Source: UBA7374 sp049890275 (GTDB lineage Bacteria > Verrucomicrobiota > Verrucomicrobiia > Opitutales > Coraliomargaritaceae). From it: a stretch of DNA of 64,000 bases. Where the stretch lies: contig JBMHBT010000002.1 of assembly GCA_049890275.1 (NCBI GenBank), forward strand, positions 1-64,000, given 5' to 3'. The notes under the pieces are model-generated. The model worked only from the letters and a program-made list of their open reading frames with translations. It did no database searches and was not told the DNA's origin. Both the position numbers and the translations under genes were made by a program. Positions 33,558 through 42,510 of this stretch are shown here, in pieces; position 1 is the stretch's first letter, and each line of letters opens with the position of its first letter.

Positions 33558-34594
33558 TCCATCTACTCACGAATGTCCCAGTTGCGCTGGTCGGCTGGCA
33601 GTTGGTCGTCGCGGCTGTGCTCGGCCTGATCCTCCTCGTTTTAGCCCTAGTTTTTGTCTCTTACATTGGGCTCTTTGTTAAATCTTATTTGGCCAATGCG
33701 ACAGTCGGTTTCCCTACTTTGGTGGCGATGCGTTTGCGAGGCGTTCCCGCATCGCTCATCGTGGATGCCCGGATTACAGCAGTTAAGGCAGGCATTAGCT
33801 TGGATTCCGATGATCTGGAGGCGCATTACCTTGCCGAAGGTAATGTCATACAGACTGTGCAAGCGCTGATTGCGGCAGATAAAGCAAATATCCAACTCGA
33901 CTGGCAGCGTGCCTGTGCCATTGATCTAGCGACGAAAGGTACCGGCAAGTCTGTGCTGGAAGCGGTGCGTACTTCGATCAACCCGAAGGTCATTGAGTGC
34001 CCCAACCCACAGAGCGGTCGTTCCACGATCGATGGTGTGGCAAAGGATGGTATTCAGGTGAAAGCCCGTGCGCGTGTGACGGTACGCTCAAATTTGGAAA
34101 ACTATGTGGGCAGCGCTCTAGAGGAAACGGTCATCGCTCGTGTGGGTGAAGGGATCGTTACAACGATTGGCTCATCGGATTCTTATAAGACGGTACTGGA
34201 ATCTCCGGATACCATTTCCAAAGTCGTGCTTGATCGTGGCCTCGACGTCGGTACTGCTTTTGAAATTCTTTCCATCGATATTGCCGATGTGGATGTGGGC
34301 GAAAATATTGGCGCTAAGCTCCAGGAATCGCAGGCTGAAGCGGATAAGAACGTAGCCCAGGCGAAAGCAGAAATGCGACGCGCGGCTGCGGTTGCGCTGG
34401 AGCAGGAGATGAAGGCTCGGGTTGAGGAAATGCAGGCCAAGGTGGTGGAGGCCGAAGCACAGGTGCCACTGGCCCTAGCCGAAGCTTTCCGGAGCGGAAA
34501 CCTTGGGGTGATGGACTACTATCGCCTCAATAATATCAAGGCCGATACCGATATGCGCGATTCGATCTCCAAGGGTGAAGAGAAGGGGGATTGA
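33554..34594 (+). CDS. floA: FloA flotillin-like membrane scaffold (SPFH domain)
   Basis: This 346-residue protein has an N-terminal hydrophobic anchor (VAAVLGLILLVLALVFVSYIGLF) and an SPFH/DUF-type core (NPKVIECPN; ARVTVRSNLENYVGSALEET). An alanine/glutamate coiled coil (AQAKAEMRRAAAVALEQEMKARVEEMQAKV) follows. Flotillins organise functional membrane microdomains; in Bacillus the same gene order (yqeZ-yqfA) is known. It overlaps the upstream nfeD by 4 bp and is followed 36 bp later by a membrane-anchored protein that may belong to the same unit. Confidence 0.93.
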   Translation: MIHLLTNVPVALVGWQLVVAAVLGLILLVLALVFVSYIGLFVKSYLANATVGFPTLVAMRLRGVPASLIVDARITAVKAGISLDSDDLEAHYLAEGNVIQTVQALIAADKANIQLDWQRACAIDLATKGTGKSVLEAVRTSINPKVIECPNPQSGRSTIDGVAKDGIQVKARARVTVRSNLENYVGSALEETVIARVGEGIVTTIGSSDSYKTVLESPDTISKVVLDRGLDVGTAFEILSIDIADVDVGENIGAKLQESQAEADKNVAQAKAEMRRAAAVALEQEMKARVEEMQAKVVEAEAQVPLALAEAFRSGNLGVMDYYRLNNIKADTDMRDSISKGEEKGD

Positions 34595-34630
34595 GGCAGC
34601 TATCTGCTCTCGCCGATGTAGACAAGTTCT

Positions 34631-35257
34631 ATGGATAACATCTTCGAAATTCTGGTACCGCTAATCTTTGCGGCCATTTATTTCTTTGGCAATATGATGT
34701 CAAAGAAAGAGGAAGATGTGCCGACGCCCAAGAAGCGGAGGCAACCAACAGCGGAAGAAGAGGCGGTACAAGCACGACAAAAGGAAATTCAGGAGGCGAT
34801 CCGACGCAAGATTCTCGAGCGCCGGGGTGGGCCGAAAGGCCCTTCCGGGATGCCTCGTCCCTCTCGTCCAACGGGTTCTGCAAACGGAGAGAGCCGAGAC
34901 ATAAAGCCGGTTGTCATGACTCCACAGGAAATCGAGCCGACGGCAACCGCCCCGGCTTCGGGTGAATTCTCCTGGGATGCTTCCGGCAATGCATATCAGC
35001 AACAACTGGAAGAGCGGGAGCGCCAAATAGAGGCGACGCGCAAGCAGGCGGAGGCGATCCGTCAGCAAGCGCCCGCCTTTCCGGCGTCTACCTACGGAGC
35101 GAAGAAAAGACCCCGTCCCTCGAGAAGCCGTTTTTCGGGTCCACTGCGCAGCCGTTTGAATAAGCCGGGCGACGCTCGGTTGGGGATTCTTTACGCGGAA
35201 GTACTCGGCCCACCCATCGGGCTGGGTGGACGCACCCGCATTCCTTCGGATCGGTAG
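34631..35257 (+). CDS. Membrane-anchored coiled-coil protein of unknown function
   Basis: This 208-residue protein has a single N-terminal transmembrane helix (ILVPLIFAAIYFFGNMM) followed by a charged, low-complexity region rich in Glu, Arg, Gln and Pro, with a coiled-coil-prone stretch (QQQLEERERQIEATRKQAEAIRQQ). I recognise no family. It follows floA closely and may be a fourth member of the nfeD-floA microdomain operon. Its 3' end overlaps gmk on the other strand by 67 bp. Confidence 0.65.
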   Translation: MDNIFEILVPLIFAAIYFFGNMMSKKEEDVPTPKKRRQPTAEEEAVQARQKEIQEAIRRKILERRGGPKGPSGMPRPSRPTGSANGESRDIKPVVMTPQEIEPTATAPASGEFSWDASGNAYQQQLEERERQIEATRKQAEAIRQQAPAFPASTYGAKKRPRPSRSRFSGPLRSRLNKPGDARLGILYAEVLGPPIGLGGRTRIPSDR

Positions 35258-35838
35258 ATGGCACAAAGCCTTTCGAAGTCTTTGTCCTTATCTGCGCTGG
35301 GTAAGATATAGTCGTAGAATTCAGCTTGCTCAATTTCTTCCTGAGCGACTTGCAGGCGGCGCTGTACTTCCTCTTCCGGGTCGGTTCCTCGGCCGCGCAA
35401 GCGGCGCTCGAGTTCATGCAAATCGGGTGGGAGGATAAAGACCGTCGCCATACGACCATGCAGAAGAGGGTCCTCTGCGGCAGTTTTCCGAAAGCTGTCG
35501 GCTCCTTGAAAATCGATATTGAGGAGGAGATTGGTTCCGTTCAGGAGTTTATTTTGTACGACGCTTTTCAGTGTGCCGTATTGATTTCCGTGAACCAATG
35601 CGTGTTCGTAAAAAGCACCTTCCTGTACTTTTGTTTCAAAACCAGTCGAATCGAAAAAGTGGTAGTCAATTCCATCTTTTTCAGTTCCGCGCGGCGGGCG
35701 GGTGGTCGCGGTAACCACGCGCTCCAATTCAGGAGTCGCTTCGAGTAAGCGATCACAGACGGTAGTTTTGCCGCTTCCAGCCGGACCGGAGACAATGAGC
35801 AAGAGGCCCGTGCGCAGGTTCGTTTTGGATTCGGTCAT
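35191..35838 (-). CDS. gmk: Guanylate kinase
   Basis: Gmk phosphorylates GMP to GDP. The 215-residue protein has P-loop SGPAGSGKT (residues 17-25), the GMP-binding motif TTRPPRGTEKDGIDYHF, and the lid region GRGTDPEEEVQRRL. It is slightly longer at the C-terminus than the E. coli enzyme, ending in a Ser/Pro-rich tail encoded by the bases that overlap the opposing gene. It overlaps the membrane protein gene upstream by 4 bp (35835-35838). Confidence 0.95.
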   Translation of the reverse strand: MTESKTNLRTGLLLIVSGPAGSGKTTVCDRLLEATPELERVVTATTRPPRGTEKDGIDYHFFDSTGFETKVQEGAFYEHALVHGNQYGTLKSVVQNKLLNGTNLLLNIDFQGADSFRKTAAEDPLLHGRMATVFILPPDLHELERRLRGRGTDPEEEVQRRLQVAQEEIEQAEFYDYILPSADKDKDFERLCAIYRSEGMRVRPPSPMGGPSTSA

Positions 35839-36377
35839 GCCTGATAAGTCAATGCAACTCCAATGAGGAGCAATCCATAGAGGAGAAAGAAGCTGCCAAA
35901 TATTTTGGGTCTTACTCGGTTGCCATAGAGCCAGTGGATGAAGTCGCGTAATTTATACGGGCTGGCCCCAAGGATAAGCGCCACGAGAATAGCTGCGTAA
36001 ACAAAGCTGACGAGGAAAAGCCGGGTTACGGGATCCTTCATATAGGCGGCATCCAGTAAGATGGCTGCGGTGAGCAAGATCAGTGCAGCTAGTCCACGTA
36101 CGGCGAGAAAATCGGGGACAAAGTAGAAGGAGCCGACTGCGGCAACCAGGAACAATGCGAATAGCGGTTGGCGGTACTGCCCAAAATCGGCGGGGCCGAG
36201 ATGCCACACATGGTAGAGGAACCAGACGGAAGCAGCGCCCATTAAGAGGTAAGCGGCATTAGTGGAACGGGGAAAGTCGCGGACACGGTTTTCTAAAGCG
36301 GAACTTTTCAAAAGAAAGGGTAGCCCAAAGAGGGCGAGAAAGATGCCGGTGTAGAGCGTGGCTTGGAAGAGCGACAT
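35835..36377 (-). CDS. Polytopic membrane protein, unknown function
   Basis: This 180-residue protein has about five hydrophobic segments (for example LFLALFGLPFLL-like, AAYLLMGAASVWFLYHVWHL, LAALILLTAAILLDAAY, FVYAAILVALILGASPY, FLLYGLLLIGVALTY). I recognise no domain. It overlaps gmk by 4 bp (ATGA) and so is translationally coupled to it. Confidence 0.7.
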   Translation of the reverse strand: MSLFQATLYTGIFLALFGLPFLLKSSALENRVRDFPRSTNAAYLLMGAASVWFLYHVWHLGPADFGQYRQPLFALFLVAAVGSFYFVPDFLAVRGLAALILLTAAILLDAAYMKDPVTRLFLVSFVYAAILVALILGASPYKLRDFIHWLYGNRVRPKIFGSFFLLYGLLLIGVALTYQA

Positions 36378-36451
36378 GATGGGTAGAGGATTCGATAGGT
36401 GTTCTGCCGTAATATTATGAGTAGTGCAAGTTTGCGGGACTTGTCTAGTTT

Positions 36452-37369
36452 CTATATTTCAGCGTCTACAGCCACTGTCGACATACACTCGACTGTGCAG
36501 TTCCTGCTGCGAAGTAATTGGATCAAGCCATCTTTCCCTACAAGATGGCCAAAGCCAACAAGTACGAACTCGGTCTCAGGACTGTCTAAGAATCCCTCAA
36601 ATGGCTGGAGCCAGCGTTGATTGCGTGCGACCACCAGATCGTGGTACAACTTTGGATAACGCTGGAGGTCTTCGAGAAATAGTTTTTCCAGTTTGGTGGT
36701 ATTGCCCATACGCCAAGCGGTGAGCATAGGGCCGATTTCCTCGCCGAGCTTTTCTAGGTCGTTTAAAGAGTAGCGAACAAATTCGTTCTCATAGCCGGTG
36801 CCCATTTCGCAAAGCAGGTTCACCTGGAATGCAATCGTTTCCAGTCCTGCTGTGGGCTTTCCGTCTGCCGCTGCGCGTTTGCTGAAATGCAGATCAACGC
36901 CTTCTTCGCTTATTCCGTGAAGCACGAGTTCTTGCATAGTCAATAGGATCACCGCGAGGCCCGGTTTAAAACTTTCGAGGAGAAATATCGGCAGGTTGTG
37001 TCGCTGGCCCTGTTCAGCCAGCAAGGCGAGTACTTCGGGTTCCAGTACATCCCGTAAACTTTTGTTTTCCGGATAAACCCCTTTTTGCATCATTCTCGCT
37101 GCAGTGGATGTATCTTGTAATTCCTCCGGAGACACTTCAAAGACCAGGCGATCCGCTTTTTTGTACGCCAGATCGAAAGCTTCCGGTAGCGGGTAGTCTG
37201 TGGCTCGTAGTAAATGACAAGTTCCGCCCAGATAGAAAGTGCAGTCTCCGCGACTGACCTTCCATACGGGGCTTTGTGCCGACAGATCATTCGCCTGAAA
37301 AAGACTGAAAAAGAAACAAAATCCGAGAGTGAGGATTTTCGGTACACTTCTGCGCTGGGCAAAGTTCAT
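36452..37369 (-). CDS. TraB/GumN family protein, exported
   Basis: This is a 305-residue protein from the ATG at 37369. The family signature near the N-terminus is FYLGGTCHLLRATDYPLPEAF, and GFGHLVGKDGLIQLL marks the C-terminal GxGHLVG motif. An N-terminal hydrophobic segment (ILTLGFCFFFSLFQA) points to export. TraB/GumN proteins resemble Tiki-type metalloproteases; an enzymatic role is inferred only. A GTG start at 37405 would overlap the downstream-facing end of the M3 peptidase gene, so the ATG is preferred. Confidence 0.82.
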   Translation of the reverse strand: MNFAQRRSVPKILTLGFCFFFSLFQANDLSAQSPVWKVSRGDCTFYLGGTCHLLRATDYPLPEAFDLAYKKADRLVFEVSPEELQDTSTAARMMQKGVYPENKSLRDVLEPEVLALLAEQGQRHNLPIFLLESFKPGLAVILLTMQELVLHGISEEGVDLHFSKRAAADGKPTAGLETIAFQVNLLCEMGTGYENEFVRYSLNDLEKLGEEIGPMLTAWRMGNTTKLEKLFLEDLQRYPKLYHDLVVARNQRWLQPFEGFLDSPETEFVLVGFGHLVGKDGLIQLLRSRNCTVECMSTVAVDAEI

Positions 37370-37394
37370 CGGCTGGAAAGTTGGGGGTTTCGGT

Positions 37395-39458
37395 TTAACG
37401 GGCACACTCTAATCCATCGCGGCGGAGCAGGGCCTCCGGGTCCGGGTCGCGACCCATGAAATCACGAAAGAGTTGAGCAGGCGGGGCCGCGTTTCCTTGA
37501 GCAAGAATGGTACGGCGGAAATCAGCCCCGGTAGAGGCGTTGAGTATGCCCTCCTCGCGGAAGCGACTGAAAGCGTCGGCGTCCAGCACTTCGGCCCACT
37601 TGTAGCTGTAATAGCCTGCAGCGTAGCCAGTGGGATCGCTGAAGAGATGACCAAAGTGAAAAACATTGCTGGGCGGCTCGGTCTTGTACTCTGCTCGATA
37701 GTCTTGCAGTTGCTTGCGAATAAACGCTTCTAGGTCGGTGCTCTCGGCGCTAGGCCAGTGAATGTGTAGGTCGAGGTCCATCTTTCCAAATGCAAGTTGA
37801 CGTATATTTGCATCTGCCTTGCGGAAGTTTCTGGCAGCTATCATTTTATTGAAAAGTTCCTCAGGGATGGTTTCGCCGGTTTCGTAGTGGCAGGCGAATT
37901 GATCCAGACTCTCTCGTTCCCAGCACCAATTCTCCATAATTTGTGAAGGCAGTTCGACGAAGTCCCAGGCGACATTGACTCCGTTGAGTGACTTCACTTC
38001 AACTTCTCCGCAGAGGTGGTGGAGCAAGTGGCCAAACTCATGAAATATAGTTTCTACTTCGCGATGGGTGAGGAGAGCAGGCTTGTCTTCGACTGCGGGA
38101 CTGAGATTGCCGCAGATTAAGCCCAGATGCGGGCTGCGTTCGGCTCCATCGCGCGATCCAGTAGTGAGAAAGTTCATCCACGCACCGCCTCGCTTACTTT
38201 CTCGAGGATGCCAATCGGCATAGAAAGCGCCGAGCTGTTCATCGGAGTGACGATCAAAAAGGGTATAGAATTTGACTTCAGGATGCCAGGTTTCGACCGA
38301 CTTGTTTTCTTCGATGCGGATACCAAAGAGAGTTCCGGCAATGTTAAAGAGACCGTTGATCACTCGATCAATAGGGAAGTAGGGCCGTAGTGCTTCTTCA
38401 TCAAAGTCGTATTGAGCCCGTCGCATTTTTTCTGCCCAGTAGGCTGTCTCCCAAGGCTCTAGCAAGTCAGGAGTCGTATTGGTGGACTCTGCTTTGAAGA
38501 GACGCAGAGCTTGTGTCTCTTGCTCAAAGGCTTGCACCAGTCTGCGATGTAGGCGGTCGGTGAAATCGAGAGCGTTTTGCCCGGAACCAACCATTCGCCG
38601 GGTAGTGACGTGATCCGCGAAATTTTTCCGGCCAACGAGTTGTGCGAATTCGTGGCGCAAAGCGAGAATTTCAGGTACGAGCGGTTGGTTGTCGCAGGGT
38701 GCTACTCGTCCGATAGCAGAGTAAGCCTGCCAGACTTCACGACGCAGTACTTCATCGTTCGCATGTGTCATGACGGCGATGAAGGAAGGTGCTTGCAGGG
38801 TAAAGCGCCAGCTTTCCTCGTAGCCTTTTTCAACTGCGCTTTGGCGGGCTGCCGCGAGCGCAGAATCGGGCAGGCCGCCGAGTGAATCTACATCGGTTAC
38901 AACCTTTTCCCAGGCATTGGTCGCGTCGAGGCAGTTTTCTGAATATTTTTGTGTTAACTCCGAGAGGCGTTGTTGAATTTCTGCGGCCCGTTTTTTCTGC
39001 TCCGGGGGAAGGTCCGCTCCCTGTTCGCGGAAGTCGGCCATCGTCTCCTCGACGTGTCGGCGCTGCGTCGGGCTTAGGTCCGCTTGGCTAGAGGTGTCGC
39101 CAAATGCTTTTAATGCCTGCCAAAGTTCTTGGTTTAGCGGTATTGCGGCAAAGAAGGCCGATACTTTTGGAAGCATGGCGTTGTAGCTCGTGCGGAGTTC
39201 GGGGTTGTTGCAGACGGCATCGAGATGGCCGATGATTGCCCAGGCGCGCTGAAGCGGCTCCAGTGCTTTTTCCAAGGCACAAAAGGTTGTTTTGTAGCTG
39301 GGCGGATTTTTATCAGCAATGATACTGTGAATGGCCTGATCCGCATCTTTGAGCGCTTTACTTATGTCGGGTTCAACTGCTGACGGATGGAGTGCGGACC
39401 AGCGAATAGGAAAGTCTGTATCCAGAAACGGATGTTCTGTTGCGGTTGGGTCTGTCAT
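37395..39458 (-). CDS. M3-family oligopeptidase (PrlC/OpdA-like)
   Basis: This 687-residue zinc endopeptidase cleaves short peptides, including leftover signal peptides in the family. The catalytic motif is HEFGHLLHH (HExxH-type) with the third ligand region downstream. The C-terminal signature YYSYKWAEVLDADAFSRF is typical of oligopeptidase A. The protein lacks a signal peptide, indicating a cytosolic enzyme. It is followed 26 bp later by the TraB/GumN gene. Confidence 0.93.
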   Translation of the reverse strand: MTDPTATEHPFLDTDFPIRWSALHPSAVEPDISKALKDADQAIHSIIADKNPPSYKTTFCALEKALEPLQRAWAIIGHLDAVCNNPELRTSYNAMLPKVSAFFAAIPLNQELWQALKAFGDTSSQADLSPTQRRHVEETMADFREQGADLPPEQKKRAAEIQQRLSELTQKYSENCLDATNAWEKVVTDVDSLGGLPDSALAAARQSAVEKGYEESWRFTLQAPSFIAVMTHANDEVLRREVWQAYSAIGRVAPCDNQPLVPEILALRHEFAQLVGRKNFADHVTTRRMVGSGQNALDFTDRLHRRLVQAFEQETQALRLFKAESTNTTPDLLEPWETAYWAEKMRRAQYDFDEEALRPYFPIDRVINGLFNIAGTLFGIRIEENKSVETWHPEVKFYTLFDRHSDEQLGAFYADWHPRESKRGGAWMNFLTTGSRDGAERSPHLGLICGNLSPAVEDKPALLTHREVETIFHEFGHLLHHLCGEVEVKSLNGVNVAWDFVELPSQIMENWCWERESLDQFACHYETGETIPEELFNKMIAARNFRKADANIRQLAFGKMDLDLHIHWPSAESTDLEAFIRKQLQDYRAEYKTEPPSNVFHFGHLFSDPTGYAAGYYSYKWAEVLDADAFSRFREEGILNASTGADFRRTILAQGNAAPPAQLFRDFMGRDPDPEALLRRDGLECAR

Positions 39459-39557
39459 GTCTCTTAAAAATAGGACTCATACCTCTACCGGAGCAACCAT
39501 GGATACGCTTTGGGATTAATGTTTTGTCGCGAAGCGATTTCAGGCTAATTTATACGG

Positions 39558-40562
39558 ATGAAGAAAAACCGAGCTATTGTTTACCGCAGCCATGGTAATC
39601 CTTCAGCCGTTTTATCTTTAGAAGAAAGGGCTGTTCCATGGCCAAGTTATTGTCAAGTGCGTGTCCGGTTATTGGCAGCGAACATAAATCCTTCTGATTT
39701 GGGGATGGTGGCAGGGAGCTATGGTCAGTTGCGAGAGTTGCCAGCCGTGGCTGGGCGCGAGGCTATTGGAGAAGTTGATTTTATTGGCGAGGGTGTTGAT
39801 GGAGTGGAAATCGGTACACGGGTTCGTTTTCCGCAGACGGGCGCTTGGCAGGAATATGCCTGTTCAGAGGCAGCTCATTTAGAGGTCGTTCCGGAGGGAG
39901 TGCCGCTGACTCAGGCGGTGCAATCGTTTATCAATCCACCGACGGCTTGGTGTCTGCTGAGGGAGCGAGTCGCGCTTTCGGAAGGTGCTTGGGTTCTTCA
40001 AAATGCCGGTAATTCTGCTGTTGGTCTGAGCGTGATTCAGATGGCTAAGGAAATGGGCTACCGCACTATTAATGAGGTGCGAAGGGAGTCGTTGGTAGAT
40101 CCTTTAAAAAATTTCGGCGCGGACGAAGTGGTTTTATCGGACAGTGGATGGCAGAAACGGGTAAACGAAATAACAGCGGGTGAGCCAGTGCAGCTGGCTT
40201 TCAATTCGGTCGGAGGCAATAGTGCGCTCAATCAAATTCGGGCACTGGGCGAGGGTGGTGTTCAGGTAACATTTGGCGGGATGGCCCGTGAGCCAGTTCG
40301 TTTTCCTACGCGGGAGTTAATTTTCAAAGACTTATGTTTGAGCGGATTCTGGTGGGATCAGTGGTCAAAGAAAAATGAGCCGGATGCCTGTAAGATTCTC
40401 CATGAGGTACATCAGCGGATGGCGGACGGGCGTTTGTATTTGCCGGTCGCGGAGGTCTTTCCGCTCGATCGATTCGAGGAGGCGCTTACCTATACTAGTA
40501 AGTCGCATATCGGAAAGGTTTTACTGGCTCCCGACCCTGACCGGCTTGCGGAGGAAGCTTGA
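39558..40562 (+). CDS. MECR/ETR-type trans-2-enoyl reductase (MDR superfamily)
   Basis: This 334-residue zinc-independent MDR protein has the substrate-proton Tyr candidate Y55 in GSYGQLRELPAVAGREA. The NADPH-binding region NAGNSAVGLSVIQMAKEMGYRTINEVR follows, then the FWWDQW stretch. All three resemble mitochondrial MECR/Etr1 enoyl-ACP(CoA) reductases more than quinone oxidoreductases. A role in reducing enoyl thioesters is likely but not proven. No other fatty-acid gene is adjacent. The ATG at 39558 has no Shine-Dalgarno sequence. Confidence 0.85.
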   Translation: MKKNRAIVYRSHGNPSAVLSLEERAVPWPSYCQVRVRLLAANINPSDLGMVAGSYGQLRELPAVAGREAIGEVDFIGEGVDGVEIGTRVRFPQTGAWQEYACSEAAHLEVVPEGVPLTQAVQSFINPPTAWCLLRERVALSEGAWVLQNAGNSAVGLSVIQMAKEMGYRTINEVRRESLVDPLKNFGADEVVLSDSGWQKRVNEITAGEPVQLAFNSVGGNSALNQIRALGEGGVQVTFGGMAREPVRFPTRELIFKDLCLSGFWWDQWSKKNEPDACKILHEVHQRMADGRLYLPVAEVFPLDRFEEALTYTSKSHIGKVLLAPDPDRLAEEA

Positions 40563-40613
40563 TTGTCGTCCTTCTTTGGTAGAACCTATGCAAACACCCT
40601 AGTGATTTTTGTT

Positions 40614-41360
40614 ATGCCATCGCTCCGTTTCAGTACTCTAGTTTCTTTGTTTTGTATCTTATTTTTTGTCTCCTGTTCTCCGGTTCAGACGGAATTACTG
40701 AGTGAGACCGATGAGAAGCAGTATCAACGCGGTAAGTTATTTCTTCGCAACGGTCGTACGGAGGATGCACTGAATGCTTTTCTCGGCGTGATTGATTCGC
40801 GTCGTGACGCTCCTGAGTCACACTTTGAGGCAGGCTACATATTTCTCCGGGAGATGCGGGATCCAGTAAGGGCCTATTATCACTTCAGTCGTTATTTGGA
40901 ATTGTTTCCTCAGTCGGATCGTGCTCGCGAGGTGAGCCAACTCATGGAGACTGCGCAAAAGGAATTTGCGCGTCAGTTGCCGGCCCAACCCTTTGAAGGC
41001 CAGTTGGATCGTGTCGATTTGATGGAGTTAATTAAAAATCTCCGGGAGGAAAACGATAGTTTGAAGCAAGACTTAATGGCTGCTGAATCACGGGTTCAGC
41101 AGTTTGAGGGGATGATGGGACAGGCTCGCCGGGTACCGCCTGCTGAAATTTCCAGTACGATTGCTCCTTTACCGGAGGCGAGTACTTCGGGTACTTCTAC
41201 GCCACAAACTTATACGGTTCAGTCCGGAGATACATTAAACGGAATCAGCCGTAAGGTTTACGGCACAACATCGCGTTGGGTGGATATTTTTCAGGCCAAT
41301 CGAGATCGTATGAGTAGTGAGAATGCTTTGCGGGTTGGACAGGAGCTGCGGATTCCTTAG
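40614..41360 (+). CDS. Lipoprotein with TPR, coiled coil and C-terminal LysM domain
   Basis: This 248-residue protein has signal peptide and lipobox LFFVSC (lipidated Cys). Residues of about 30-110 look like two TPR units (NGRTEDALNAFLGVIDSRRDAPESHFEAGYIF...YHFSRYLELFP). A coiled coil (MELIKNLREENDSLKQDLMAAESRVQQFE) and a C-terminal LysM (YTVQSGDTLNGISRKVYG...NALRVGQELRIP) follow, the last expected to bind peptidoglycan. This looks like a membrane-to-wall linker. It lies 9 bp before the cysteine desulfurase gene. Confidence 0.85.
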   Translation: MPSLRFSTLVSLFCILFFVSCSPVQTELLSETDEKQYQRGKLFLRNGRTEDALNAFLGVIDSRRDAPESHFEAGYIFLREMRDPVRAYYHFSRYLELFPQSDRAREVSQLMETAQKEFARQLPAQPFEGQLDRVDLMELIKNLREENDSLKQDLMAAESRVQQFEGMMGQARRVPPAEISSTIAPLPEASTSGTSTPQTYTVQSGDTLNGISRKVYGTTSRWVDIFQANRDRMSSENALRVGQELRIP

Positions 41361-41369
41361 TTTCTTGCT

Positions 41370-42500
41370 ATGGGTATCGGTTATTTTGACCACAATGCAA
41401 CGACGCCGCTTTGCCCCGAGGCAAAAGCGGCATGGCTCCATGCGCAGGAAAATCTTTGGCTCAACCCATCCAGTCCCTATCGTAGATCCGCGCAGGTGCA
41501 TGCTCATCTCGAATCTGCACGGGAGCGTTTGGCCGAGCTTTTTGAAGTAGTACCCGCACGTATTGTATTTAACAGCGGGGCTACTGAGGGCAACAATGCT
41601 GTGTTTGCTCATTGGGCGAGCACGCTTCCAAAGAACGGGCATGTAGGGGTCGGCTCAACCGAGCATCCGAGCGTATTGGAGGCGGCCGAGTATTACCTTG
41701 GTGATCGTGTTCATTGGTTAGCTGTTGATGGAAGCGGCGCCGTCGATATAGCCCGTATTGATTTTGATTCATTGGCGGCTATTTCTGTTATGGCGGCGAA
41801 CAATGAAACGGGCGTATTGAATCCCTGGCAGGAAGTCGCTCTTGCTGCAAAGCGGGCTGGAGTGGCCTATCACTGTGATGCTTCGCAATGGATTGGGAAG
41901 TTGTCGATGAAGGGCTTGTCAAATTGTGATTTTGTCACGGGATGTGCTCATAAGTTTGGTGGACCACAAGGTGTGGGTTTTCTTCTTATTCCGGAAGCAG
42001 GGGCGGACTTTTGTTCATTTGTTGGCGGTACTCAGGAGGGTGGGCACCGAGCCGGAACAGAAGACGTGCCGAGTATTTTGTCGATGCTCGTGGCGCTGGA
42101 AGAAATCTCCGGAGCAAAGCCTGGTGACCCAAAAGGACGGAATTGCTTTGAAGAAGCAGTTGAGGATTTTTGTCAGGTAATTAGTCAAGAAGGGGAACGT
42201 CTATGGAATACCAGTTTGCTGCTCTTGCCGGAGATTGCTTCAGAGCGCTGGGTGCGGGCACTGGAAAAGCGTGGTTTTCTTGTCTCTACTGGTGCGGCCT
42301 GCGCTACCGGCAAAGCGACCGATTCACATGTTCTTACAGCAATGGGAATGGAGGCAGATTCTTTGCGCCGAGTCTTGCGGGTGAGTTCCGGGCGAGACAC
42401 AATGCTTACCGATTGGCTGGCATTGGCGGCTGCTTTGCGTGCTGCCTATGAAGAGTTGCAGTCGGATCGCCCCAATAACATCACCATAATCCATTCTTAA
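41370..42500 (+). CDS. Cysteine desulfurase (NifS/IscS-like, class V aminotransferase)
   Basis: This 376-residue PLP enzyme transfers sulfur from cysteine for Fe-S cluster or thio-modified tRNA synthesis. The PLP lysine is K195 (HKFGGPQG), the substrate-binding region FDHNATTP is at the N-terminus, and the active-site cysteine is C311 in STGAACATG. No iscU or iscA is adjacent. recF follows 10 bp later, so the two are likely co-transcribed. Confidence 0.94.
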   Translation: MGIGYFDHNATTPLCPEAKAAWLHAQENLWLNPSSPYRRSAQVHAHLESARERLAELFEVVPARIVFNSGATEGNNAVFAHWASTLPKNGHVGVGSTEHPSVLEAAEYYLGDRVHWLAVDGSGAVDIARIDFDSLAAISVMAANNETGVLNPWQEVALAAKRAGVAYHCDASQWIGKLSMKGLSNCDFVTGCAHKFGGPQGVGFLLIPEAGADFCSFVGGTQEGGHRAGTEDVPSILSMLVALEEISGAKPGDPKGRNCFEEAVEDFCQVISQEGERLWNTSLLLLPEIASERWVRALEKRGFLVSTGAACATGKATDSHVLTAMGMEADSLRRVLRVSSGRDTMLTDWLALAAALRAAYEELQSDRPNNITIIHS

Positions 42501-42510
42501 GTGGTTTGTT

